DNA of 12,287 nucleotides from Candidatus Methanophagales archaeon (lineage in GTDB: Archaea > Halobacteriota > Syntropharchaeia > Alkanophagales > Methanospirareceae). A program made the position numbers and the translations under genes. Below, one piece after another: positions 6,144 to 12,287 of this stretch. The DNA lies in assembly GCA_030668065.1 (NCBI GenBank), contig DAOUUS010000020.1, positions 1-12,287 on the forward strand, read 5' to 3'. Numbering within the stretch: position 1 is the stretch's first letter; each line of letters begins with the position of its first letter. Below the pieces are notes generated by a model that was not told the DNA's origin, searched no databases, and was given only the letters and a program-made list of their open reading frames with translations.

Positions 6144-6803
6144 ATGGTTGTTGATTCGCTGTTACGTCCATTTGTGAATAGTTGGATGTTATTGAAAAGA
6201 ATTGCACGATATTTCGCGGCGATAGGCTTATCTCCAGATTCCATAACGATCCTGTCTCTCCTGTCCGCAATACTCGCAGGCGTGTTTTTCTTCTTTTCGG
6301 GAACCGGACCTGTTCAAAACAGCGCATTTAATCTCCTTTTACTACTCGCCGGTATTTTCGTTTGCGTGAGTTCCATTTTAGACGCTCTGGATGGTATTAT
6401 GGCCCGTGAACTCGGAAACGCGAGCAAACGGGGTGATTTCCTCGACCACGTAATAGACCGATATGCGGACATGCTCATTGTCTGTGGTATCATCTTCGGT
6501 GGCTACGTGAGCTGTAAAATCGGCGTTATTGCGGTTATTGGCATATTGTTCTCTTCTTACATGGGCACGCAGGCACAGGCAGTGGGTCTGAAGCGGATTT
6601 ATGGTGGCTTATTGGGCCGAGCGGACCGGCTTCTGATAATAATAGTCGCAACTTTTCTTACAATGGTCTATTCCTATCCACTACCCGCGTTTGGTATGTT
6701 AAGCTACACTTTTCTTGGTTGGGCAATGGTGATCTTTGCTCTGCTCTGCAACGTCACGGCGTTACAGCGGTTCTATTACGCATGGAAAATGGTCAATCAA
6801 TAA
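6144..6803 (+). CDS. CDP-alcohol phosphotransferase, probably archaeal phospholipid (archaetidylinositol-phosphate-type) synthase
   Basis: This integral membrane enzyme transfers a polar head group onto a CDP-activated lipid with release of CMP. The signature D-x2-DG-x2-AR-x8-G-x3-D-x3-D is perfect at residues 80-105 (DALDGIMAREL, then GDFLDHVID). Its four aspartates D80, D83, D101 and D105 bind metal and the CDP moiety. About six hydrophobic segments are visible (near 30-52, 62-80, 110-125, 127-142, 162-178, 188-205), as in the family. LGRADRL (157-163) resembles the GR-x-ER-L stretch of archaeal inositol-phosphate-type enzymes, which is why I lean towards archaetidylinositol phosphate synthase. 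Archaetidylserine or archaetidylglycerol phosphate synthase remains possible. The ATG follows a short GGAAG about 10 nt upstream. No lipid-biosynthesis neighbour helps to fix the substrate. Confidence 0.88.
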   Translation: MVVDSLLRPFVNSWMLLKRIARYFAAIGLSPDSITILSLLSAILAGVFFFFSGTGPVQNSAFNLLLLLAGIFVCVSSILDALDGIMARELGNASKRGDFLDHVIDRYADMLIVCGIIFGGYVSCKIGVIAVIGILFSSYMGTQAQAVGLKRIYGGLLGRADRLLIIIVATFLTMVYSYPLPAFGMLSYTFLGWAMVIFALLCNVTALQRFYYAWKMVNQ

Positions 6804-6841
6804 TCTATTATCAAAAAAGCGAAACTCATAAAAGCTCAAGG

Positions 6842-6868
6842 CATTTATAAGATGATTGTGTTATATAG
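6842..6868 (+). promoter_or_regulatory. Promoter region of the lipoprotein gene, two candidate TATA boxes
   Basis: CATTTATAAG (6842-6851) and TTATATAG (6861-6868) are both box A-like. The first would start transcription near 6872; the second would start near 6890, just ahead of the Shine-Dalgarno site. Which is used cannot be decided from sequence. Confidence 0.5.
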
Positions 6869-6891
6869 AAACGCAGATTTTCTAAAAATAG

Positions 6892-6903
6892 AAAGGAGGT
6901 GAT
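6892..6903 (+). promoter_or_regulatory. Perfect extended Shine-Dalgarno (AAAGGAGGTGAT)
   Basis: This 12-base motif is essentially the full complement of the 16S 3' end. It lies 6 nt before the ATG at 6910, fixing the start and implying high translation. It is by far the strongest ribosome-binding site in the window. Confidence 0.85.
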
Positions 6904-6909
6904 AGAAAA

Positions 6910-7860
6910 ATGAAAAGTAAAAACATAGCAGGGTTAATCGCTATAACGGCAATCGTGGTAGTGGTGATGCTTTCCGGATGCGCGGATAAGGAGCAAATAA
7001 ACACCGCGGAAATAAAAGAAGAGCTACTAAACTCAGCAGAAATAAAAGAAATGATACTGGCTTCCGTGGAAGAGATAGATACTTACAAGTTTGATATGGA
7101 TATGACACAGGAGACGCTAATAAGCAACGAGACCGATGAGACAAAGATGACGACGGTAAGCACGGGCAAGGCGGTCGTGGATGCCGCGAACAAAAAGATG
7201 TCGCTGGAGATGACGTCTTCGATGGAAATGCCGGATAACGCGGAAATGCCGGATGGGCCAATGGAAATGACGATGGTGATGTACCTCGTGGATAATGCCA
7301 TGTACATGAAGATGGATATTCCAGAGATACCAGCGCAATGGACAAAGATGGACATGCCGGAAGGTTATGAAGACTCGTGGGACTCGCAGAACCAGATGGT
7401 GCAGCAAATTGAACTACTGAGTATTTCAGAAGTGGACTTATTAAAAGCTGAAACGGTGAACGGTGTGGATTGCTACGTGCTAAAAATCACGCCGGAGATG
7501 GCGAAATATAGTGAGTTCTTGATGAAGCAAGGAGGGATGAGCGGACTAATGCAAGGCATGCAAGAAGACTTCGATATAGGGAAACTGATTAAGGACATGT
7601 CTATAACGCAATGGATAGCAAAAGATACGATGTTCCCGACGAAGACAGAAATGCAGATGAAAATGGTTATAAGCTCGGAAGACTTGAATATACCAGATGC
7701 AGAGGAGACGTTTACAATGACGTTGGATCAGAGCACCACTTTAGTCTTCTACGATTATAATACGCCCGTGAACATGGAGCTGCCAGAAGATGCAAAGAAT
7801 GCCGGCGCGTTTCCAATGCTCCCTGTAATGACTGAAGGAGAACAGTTAGCCACACCATGA
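6910..7860 (+). CDS. Methionine-rich secreted lipoprotein, DUF6612/LppX-like fold
   Basis: The protein has 316 residues. Residues 1-24 form a lipoprotein signal peptide: a basic MKSKN start, a hydrophobic core and the lipobox LSGC, with C24 as the lipidated residue. The mature protein would be tethered to the outer face of the cytoplasmic membrane. Two 10-residue repeats follow (AEIKEELLNS / AEIKEMILAS, 34-53). The body alternates beta strands such as YKFDMDMTQETL, KKMSLEMTSSMEM, EMTMVMYLVDNAMYMKMD and QWTKMDMP. This resembles the curved-sheet lipoproteins related to DUF6612, LppX and LolA, which bind lipids or other hydrophobic ligands; that assignment is from memory and moderate. About 35 of 316 residues are methionine, concentrated at 97-150, and acidic residues dominate. 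It has its own promoter and ends at a clear terminator. Confidence 0.82.
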   Translation: MKSKNIAGLIAITAIVVVVMLSGCADKEQINTAEIKEELLNSAEIKEMILASVEEIDTYKFDMDMTQETLISNETDETKMTTVSTGKAVVDAANKKMSLEMTSSMEMPDNAEMPDGPMEMTMVMYLVDNAMYMKMDIPEIPAQWTKMDMPEGYEDSWDSQNQMVQQIELLSISEVDLLKAETVNGVDCYVLKITPEMAKYSEFLMKQGGMSGLMQGMQEDFDIGKLIKDMSITQWIAKDTMFPTKTEMQMKMVISSEDLNIPDAEETFTMTLDQSTTLVFYDYNTPVNMELPEDAKNAGAFPMLPVMTEGEQLATP

Positions 7861-7880
7861 AACGCGGAAAGCCGATTTTT

Positions 7881-7923
7881 GGATGAGGATGAGTTCATAA
7901 CTCATTCTCATTCTCTTTTTTTT
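7881..7923 (+). terminator. Hairpin plus T-tract terminator of the lipoprotein gene
   Basis: GGATGAGGATGAGTT (7881-7895) pairs with AACTCATTCTCATTC (7899-7913) over 15 bp, with two G-U pairs and a 3-nt loop. TC and eight T follow (7916-7923). It has the shape of a bacterial intrinsic terminator and starts 20 bp after the stop codon. In archaea the T-tract alone can suffice. Confidence 0.75.
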
Positions 7924-8019
7924 GAAACGTTGTTCACTTCGACTTGAATTTGTGCAATCCGTGGTTTACTATTAGATTGATTCAATCTCAAGGTTTTAAA
8001 AATACAACGAGCTGAAATT

Positions 8020-9480
8020 TCAGGATTGGCCCTCGGCCGAGCGATCTATCCTCGCCCTCACAAATTCACGGACTTCTTTTGGTTCTGCTCTGCCTCGCGT
8101 CTGCTTCATCACCTGCCCCACAATGAAATTCAAAGCCTCGTTTTTACCGGCTTTGTAATCTTCAACTGCGCTCTTATGCGCTTCTATTACTTCAGACACT
8201 GCCTTTTCTATGTCCCCCGAACCGATACTTGCCAATCCTTTGTCCTTTATTATCTTGTCGGGCGTACCTCCGTGGTCGAGCATCTCCCTTAAAATTCCTG
8301 TTGCCCCGCGCTCGGTAATAACGCTTTTATTCAAATATCTCAGAATAGAAACGAACTCATCGGTTGAAATCCGTTTTGACGCTTCTAGCATTGATATAGA
8401 CCGAAAATTCAGCTCGCCTTTCAGCACGTCCGCGATCCAGACGGCACTTAACTTCGAATCTATCTTTGACGCTACTACTTCGTAATAATCCGCTATTGTT
8501 ATATCGTATGTTAGCGCAGTCGCATGCTCCGGCGTGATGGAATACTGCGTGGCAAATCTAGTCTTCTTTTCATCCGGCAGTTCGGGTATCTCTCGCTTTA
8601 GTTCTTCTACTAAGCCCGAAATATGCAGCGGTACCAGATCAGGTTCGGGAAAGTACCGATAATCATGCTCAAATTCTTTCGTACGCATAGAAATAGTTAT
8701 GCCACGCACTTCGTCGAAATGCCGTGTCTCCTGCGTTACTACGAGTCCCCGACGCACCAAATTCTTTTGCCGCGTGATCTCAAAAGCTAAAGCGCGTTCT
8801 ACACCTTTATAAGACGAAATATTCTTTACTTCTGCTCGCTGTCCACCAGCTACCGATATATTCGCATCTACTCGCATCGCGCCTTCCCTGTCGCCATCGA
8901 ACACGCCTAAATAGCCTAATATGCTCCTTAGCTTACCTAAGAATATCCGAGCTTCCTTCGGCGACCTCAGATCTGGCTCGGTCACTATCTCTACTAACGG
9001 CATCCCGGACCGGTTATAATCAACAAGCGAATATTTCGCGGTATCTATCGTGCCTTTATAGGCCAACCTGCCCGGGTCTTCTTCCATGTGTACCCTGGTT
9101 ATCCTTATCTCACGCTCTTTAGCACCGCCGTTTTCCGGACTCTCTATGCTCACAAGTCCCTTCAATGCAATAGGGAAATCATACTGCGTAATCTGGAAAC
9201 CGCGTGGCAGGTCAGGATAATAGTAATTCTTTCTATAGAATATAGTCTCTGGCTGTATAGCGCAGCCCAATGCAAGCGCTACTTTTATGCCGTATCTTAA
9301 CGCTTGCCCGTTTACTACCGGCAATGCACCTGGTAAGCCCAGGCACGTTTCGCACACGTGCGTATTCGGCTCGGAATTTTGATAGTTGGTGGGGCATCTG
9401 CAAAATAGTTTCGTACGCGTGAGTAGCTGTGCGTGGCATTCTAAGCCGATTTTCACTCCGCCTATATCTTCGCTTTTCAT
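8020..9480 (-). CDS. gatB: Aspartyl/glutamyl-tRNA(Asn/Gln) amidotransferase subunit B
   Basis: GatB is the kinase/tRNA-binding subunit of GatCAB, which converts misacylated Asp-tRNA(Asn) and/or Glu-tRNA(Gln) to the amide form using ammonia delivered by GatA. At 486 residues it has normal length. The catalytic cradle is conserved: IGLECHAQL (11-19), zinc-ligand cysteines C27, C29, C43 and C46, YYYPDLPRGFQITQYDFPI (86-104), VHMEEDPGRL (130-139), LVDYNRSGMPLVEIVTEPD (152-170) and RVDANISV (203-210). A helical linker and the GatB/YqeY tail domain (about 340-480, ending REFVRARI) follow. The ATG at 9480 has AGGA a few bases upstream. A TATA-like TTATAGAA lies about 35 bp upstream on this strand. 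gatA and gatC are not in the window. The gene is convergent with the lipoprotein gene. Confidence 0.96.
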   Translation of the reverse strand: MKSEDIGGVKIGLECHAQLLTRTKLFCRCPTNYQNSEPNTHVCETCLGLPGALPVVNGQALRYGIKVALALGCAIQPETIFYRKNYYYPDLPRGFQITQYDFPIALKGLVSIESPENGGAKEREIRITRVHMEEDPGRLAYKGTIDTAKYSLVDYNRSGMPLVEIVTEPDLRSPKEARIFLGKLRSILGYLGVFDGDREGAMRVDANISVAGGQRAEVKNISSYKGVERALAFEITRQKNLVRRGLVVTQETRHFDEVRGITISMRTKEFEHDYRYFPEPDLVPLHISGLVEELKREIPELPDEKKTRFATQYSITPEHATALTYDITIADYYEVVASKIDSKLSAVWIADVLKGELNFRSISMLEASKRISTDEFVSILRYLNKSVITERGATGILREMLDHGGTPDKIIKDKGLASIGSGDIEKAVSEVIEAHKSAVEDYKAGKNEALNFIVGQVMKQTRGRAEPKEVREFVRARIDRSAEGQS

Positions 9481-9559
9481 GGCATCCTGTTATTTCTTAT
9501 CTTTGTATTTATTCTATAAGTATCCATGCCATGGAAGAAACAGTCGAATAGAGGGCGAT

Positions 9560-9810
9560 ATGGTAAGAAAATTTGAGTATTGGACGCAGATTTACGCAGA
9601 TAAACAGGATTTTAAATATACGGAATTGACGGATGCGATTATTAGAAGCTTCTATCAAGTTTATAATAAACTGGGTTATGGATTTCTGGAATATGTTTAT
9701 GAGACTGCAATTTAGTTAATCTTGGCACTAAACAGGAAGTTAAACGTAAGGCAGTTGATTTTCTGCGTAAATCTGCGCAAATCCGTGTAATCTGCGTCCT
9801 AAATAGGTAG
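9560..9810 (+). pseudogene. Frameshifted remnant of a GxxExxY-family protein
   Basis: From ATG 9560 the frame gives MVRKFEYWTQIYADKQDFKY followed by TELTDAIIRSFYQVYNKLGY and GFLEYVYETAI, then stops at 9713. The signature GFLEYVY matches GxxExxY, and the sequence preceding it matches the usual family N-terminus (E-L-T-x-x-I-I, then Y-x-V-x-x-x-L-G). Shifting by one base at the stop continues a plausible reading (NLVNLGTKQEVKRKAV) up to 9808. Complete members are about 120-130 residues, so the distal half is missing. The family belongs to a nuclease-like (PDDEXK-type) clan, but its biological role is unclear. The 5' coding part contains the repeat CGCAGATTTACGCAGA, so gene and repeat are superimposed. 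Confidence 0.68.
9582..9799. repeat. Inverted repeats around the GxxExxY remnant (CGCAGATTTACGCAGA)
   Basis: The 16-mer CGCAGATTTACGCAGA at 9585-9600 recurs exactly in reverse complement at 9762-9777. The outermost 11-mer GGACGCAGATT (9582-9592) recurs inverted at 9789-9799. Each arm is itself built of repeated ACGCAGAT-like octamers. The 218-bp unit therefore looks like a small mobile or MITE-like element carrying, or inserted in, the GxxExxY gene. Confidence 0.7.
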
Positions 9811-9819
9811 TAGTTATAC

Positions 9820-9827
9820 TTTATATA
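9820..9827 (+). promoter_or_regulatory. Orphan TATA box TTTATATA
   Basis: This is a perfect archaeal box A in the sequence CTTTATATACAG, almost the same as the box at 801-810. No plus-strand gene follows. A transcript starting near 9850 would run antisense to the 3' end of the zinc-ribbon gene. It may instead be a chance AT match. Confidence 0.3.
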
Positions 9828-9891
9828 CAGTCAACAAACTAACGCTATTGGCAATGTTTTATGACAGTTCTCCGTGCCTTTGTTTTACTAT

Positions 9892-10665
9892 TCAAGCTCT
9901 GCTATATCTACTTCTGCTATATCTACTTCTTTTATCTCTTCCTCTTCGCACTTTAACCGCTAATACCCTTTCTTCGTTAGATTCTACCTCACCCTCTTCT
10001 CCCCCTTTACAGTCATCACAAACGAAATAAATCATCGTCTCACTTTCAGTGCCACAATCACCCGCAGCTACGTCACGCAATGTCACTTCTTTTATCGCTT
10101 CCACTTCTTTATCGGTCAAATCCGCTTTTCCACAGTCATAACATTTATACAACGAACCCGTAAGCTCGATACTGTCAAGGTCGCCCAGAATGCGGTTGAA
10201 CTTGTTGAATTCACGTGGTAACTTCAAACCCAGCGTCTCCGCGATGAGTATGCCTCGTTTTATCTTCTCTTTGCACTCGTCAAGGTCGGCATCCGCATAC
10301 TGAGGCTGCATACCTACAAACCTGTTAAATTCTTTTTTCGGTAGATCGTAACTACCAAAACAATCTTTCAGCCCCATCTTCCACTCGTCTACCGAGGCAG
10401 AGACGAATTGAATGTTACCATTCTCCTTCTCCCTTGCGACCACAATGCTTCTACTGCCCTTTGGTGTAGTCATCAGGACTTTGTATATTGGCAATTCTTC
10501 CTGCCCTTTCTTTTCTGTTAAACTACCAAAATACGGGCAATCGTTAGGACAGAGTTGCGGATCGCGGATTAACCCACAGCATTTGGAGCATATATAGTCC
10601 TCCTCCTTTACGCAAAACCGCTTCCCTTTTCGCGCATTACAAATTACGCAGTTCTTCGCTTTCAT
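9892..10665 (-). CDS. Unrecognised cysteine-rich protein with N- and C-terminal zinc-ribbon-like clusters
   Basis: This 257-residue protein has two cysteine clusters. The N-terminal one is C6-VI-C9, C18, C26-SK-C29, C30-G, C39-PND-C43, a pattern (ending CSKCCGLIRD, then CPNDCPYF) that I have seen at the start of uncharacterised bacterial proteins. The C-terminal one is C175-YD-C178-G, C204-G, C216-DD-C219. Between them is a mixed alpha/beta segment (about 58-165) without a recognised active site. There are no signal or membrane segments. Zinc binding and a nucleic-acid or protein-docking role are inferences only. The start at 10665 follows GAGGGAA. The last 19 residues are abruptly basic (RRGRDKRSRYSRSRYSRA) and derive from a 15-bp tandem repeat; a shifted frame would be acidic, so the 3' end may carry a frameshift. 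It lies 68 bp downstream of hppA on the same strand. Confidence 0.75.
   Translation of the reverse strand: MKAKNCVICNARKGKRFCVKEEDYICSKCCGLIRDPQLCPNDCPYFGSLTEKKGQEELPIYKVLMTTPKGSRSIVVAREKENGNIQFVSASVDEWKMGLKDCFGSYDLPKKEFNRFVGMQPQYADADLDECKEKIKRGILIAETLGLKLPREFNKFNRILGDLDSIELTGSLYKCYDCGKADLTDKEVEAIKEVTLRDVAAGDCGTESETMIYFVCDDCKGGEEGEVESNEERVLAVKVRRGRDKRSRYSRSRYSRA
9900..9929. repeat. 15-bp tandem repeat at the 3' end of the zinc-ribbon gene
   Basis: TGCTATATCTACTTC occurs twice in direct tandem (9900-9914 and 9915-9929). It encodes RSRYS units in the annotated minus-strand frame, or AEVDI units in the neighbouring frame. It points to replication slippage in this coding end. Confidence 0.8.
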
Positions 10666-10733
10666 GTTTCATTCCCTCGATAGACCTTCAATATTTTAGA
10701 TATAGCGTTCTTACTATCATCCCGTAAGTTCTC

Positions 10734-12287
10734 TTACATCGGTAACAAACCGTAAGCCACGAACAATGACGAGAACAGGATTGCAATCATATTCATCGCT
10801 TTAATCAACGGATTAATCGCAGGTCCGGCAGTATCTTTGAACGGGTCACCTACCGTATCGCCCACGACCGCAGCTTTATGTGCTTCGCTTCCCTTACCGC
10901 CTAAATAACCATCTTCTATCAGCTTCTTCGCATTGTCCCAGGCGGCACCACCATTCGACATCATCAATGCGAGCATCAAGCCAGATATAATCACACCGAT
11001 TAACAGCCCCCCGAGTGCTACGGCACCGAATAAAAAGCCCACCACCAGGGGTACAACCACCGCAATCATTCCCGGTACTAACATCTCTCGCAATGCTGCT
11101 GCTGTCACGATGTCAACACATTTACCATATTCCGGCTTTGCCGTGCCCTCCCAAATTCCGGGTATCTCCTTGAACTGCCTTCTTACCTCTTCAACTACCT
11201 TGAACGCACCTTTGCCCACTGCACGCATCATAACGGAACTGAAGATAAAAGGTAATAACCCACCAATTAATAAGCCCACGAGTACGAGCGGATTGAAAAG
11301 GCTGAACTCTTCTGCGGGCAATCCGACTCTGTGTAAATAATCAGAGAAAAGAGCCAAAGCCGCAATTGCGGCTGATGCCACTGCATAGCCCTTAGTTACC
11401 GCTTTCGTTGTGTTGCCAACAGCATCGAGCTTGTCGGTCGTGGCTCTAACTTCAGGCGGTAAGTCCGCCATTTCGGCGATGCCACCTGCGTTATCTGTTA
11501 TCGGGCCGTAAGAATCGAGAGCCACGATAATGCCGGTGGTCGAAAGCATAGCAACAGCGGCAATTGAAATACCGTACAATCCTGCAATATTCGTGCCTGT
11601 AACCACGAACGGTACCAAATAGGCTGCAAGTATCCCGCCGCATATTATTAATACCGGCCAACCGACAGACATCATCCCAACTGCAAGACCTATGATCAAA
11701 TTGGTACCCGCACCAGTCTGGCTTGCATCTGCAATCGCCTTTACCGGTGAGTGCATCTGTGTGTAATATTCTGTGACTACCACCATCAGAGCCATAATTA
11801 TTATCCCGATGACAGCGGAAATGAAAATCGAAGTGCCGGCTGGGTCTGCGCCGATTAATGCCCTTGTTACCGGGTAGAACAGAATTATACTGAGTACAGC
11901 AGCGGTAAGCACGCCCTTGTATAAGGTGCCCATGATGTTCTCACGTGCGCCCATTCTCACAGCGAATATAGCTATTATAGAGGCGAAAATAGCAACAGCA
12001 CCTAAAATAAGTGGATATTCTATGAGTGCTAAACCAGAGGTAATACCCGGGAAGACCGTTTGTAGTCCGGAATCACCAGCAATCAAAGCCCCGATTAGCA
12101 TTGCTGCAATTGCCGTGACCACGTAAGTTTCAAACAAGTCGGCACCCATACCTGCGCAGTCACCCACGTTGTCACCCACGTTATCTGCAATAACACCCGC
12201 ATTTCGCGGATCGTCTTCGGGAATGCCCGCTTCTACCTTGCCTACCAGGTCAGCGCCGACATCCGCAGCTTTTGTATAGATACCACC
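10734..12287 (-). CDS. hppA: Membrane-bound proton-translocating pyrophosphatase (N-terminus beyond the window)
   Basis: HppA couples hydrolysis of cytoplasmic pyrophosphate to ion pumping across the cell membrane. The reading frame is open to the window edge, and the 517 visible residues begin inside the catalytic region, so roughly 150-200 N-terminal residues are missing. Substrate-binding motifs are intact: DVGADLVGKVEAG (visible 9-21), DNVGDNVGDCAGMGADLFE (35-53), VALDSYGPITDNAGGIAEM (255-273) and GDTVGDPFKDTAGPAINPL (476-494). About a dozen hydrophobic helices span the rest. GNTTKAVTKGYA carries lysine at the position where potassium-dependent enzymes have alanine (codon 11405-11403), which classes it as a K+-independent, hence most likely H+-pumping, PPase. 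That classification is established for the family, not tested here. The zinc-ribbon gene follows 68 bp downstream. Confidence 0.96.
   Translation of the reverse strand, partial: GGIYTKAADVGADLVGKVEAGIPEDDPRNAGVIADNVGDNVGDCAGMGADLFETYVVTAIAAMLIGALIAGDSGLQTVFPGITSGLALIEYPLILGAVAIFASIIAIFAVRMGARENIMGTLYKGVLTAAVLSIILFYPVTRALIGADPAGTSIFISAVIGIIIMALMVVVTEYYTQMHSPVKAIADASQTGAGTNLIIGLAVGMMSVGWPVLIICGGILAAYLVPFVVTGTNIAGLYGISIAAVAMLSTTGIIVALDSYGPITDNAGGIAEMADLPPEVRATTDKLDAVGNTTKAVTKGYAVASAAIAALALFSDYLHRVGLPAEEFSLFNPLVLVGLLIGGLLPFIFSSVMMRAVGKGAFKVVEEVRRQFKEIPGIWEGTAKPEYGKCVDIVTAAALREMLVPGMIAVVVPLVVGFLFGAVALGGLLIGVIISGLMLALMMSNGGAAWDNAKKLIEDGYLGGKGSEAHKAAVVGDTVGDPFKDTAGPAINPLIKAMNMIAILFSSLFVAYGLLPM

Noticed and set aside
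6941..7407. Three overlapping open frames antisense to the lipoprotein gene
   Set aside because: They are produced by the biased, stop-poor composition of the Met/Glu-rich gene. Their His/Ser/Pro-rich translations have no domain-like pattern.
9386..9559. Upstream extension of the GxxExxY frame into gatB
   Set aside because: The extended start would lie inside gatB on the opposite strand, and its translation has no similarity to the family. The ATG at 9560 begins the family-like part.
9848..10030. 60-codon leucine-rich plus-strand frame
   Set aside because: It overlaps the 3' end of the zinc-ribbon gene, and its leucine runs come from the CTT/TCT-rich complement of the acidic tail. It was considered as a membrane peptide because of the TATA box at 9820, but there is no ribosome site.
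12177..12179. GTG at 12179 as the start of the pyrophosphatase
   Set aside because: The 36 upstream in-frame residues contain the conserved DVGADLVGKVE and DPRN motifs, so the true start is outside the window.
1..12287. tRNA, rRNA, 7S RNA or riboswitch
   Set aside because: I looked for cloverleaf-type arms with a GGTTC-like T loop and for conserved RNA cores in all gaps and found none. A covariance-model scan could still reveal a small ncRNA.

Overview
This window looks like chromosomal DNA of a euryarchaeon, plausibly from the methanogen / anaerobic methane-oxidiser side of the tree. The evidence is an archaeal-type SRP54, archaeal promoters (TTTATATA-like boxes about 26 bp upstream of starts, and a nearly leaderless srp54), a CDP-alcohol phosphotransferase of the archaeal-lipid kind, an archaeal-style lipoprotein and a Ppx/GppA-HD protein. 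The lineage is an inference, because no rRNA or methanogenesis gene is present. Exonuclease VII (xseA/xseB) is mainly bacterial, so its presence suggests past transfer into this lineage.

Layout. Bases 2-745 hold the 3' part of a Ppx/GppA phosphatase with an HD domain. A strong promoter then drives a 62-residue protein with a twin CX3C motif (847-1035). Bases 1084-1326 are bounded by imperfect inverted repeats and enclose a degraded ORF, like an internally deleted insertion sequence or MITE. On the minus strand, xseA-xseB-sufS form a tight operon (4193 down to 1370), with a possible 51-codon ORF upstream of it. On the plus strand, srp54 (4617-5954) is followed by three perfect 35-bp tandem repeats whose minus strand can form G-quadruplexes. 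A CDP-alcohol phosphotransferase (6144-6803) and a methionine-rich lipoprotein with a perfect Shine-Dalgarno site (6910-7860) follow, ending in a hairpin plus T-tract terminator. The convergent minus-strand gatB (9480-8020) comes next. Bases 9560-9810 hold a frameshifted GxxExxY-family remnant with inverted repeats of the motif CGCAGATTTACGCAGA. The right end carries, on the minus strand, an unrecognised two-zinc-ribbon protein (10665-9892) and most of a membrane pyrophosphatase (hppA), cut by the window edge.

How the genes fit together. Most are housekeeping: protein targeting (SRP54), indirect aminoacylation of tRNA (GatB), sulfur mobilisation (SufS), DNA degradation/repair (Exo VII), phospholipid head-group synthesis, and phosphate/pyrophosphate energetics (Ppx/GppA and HppA). 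No CRISPR array, tRNA, rRNA, prophage or intact transposase is visible. The least explained parts are the twin-CX3C miniprotein, the 35-bp G4 repeat array, the two small inverted-repeat elements, and the zinc-ribbon protein whose 3' end may be frameshifted.
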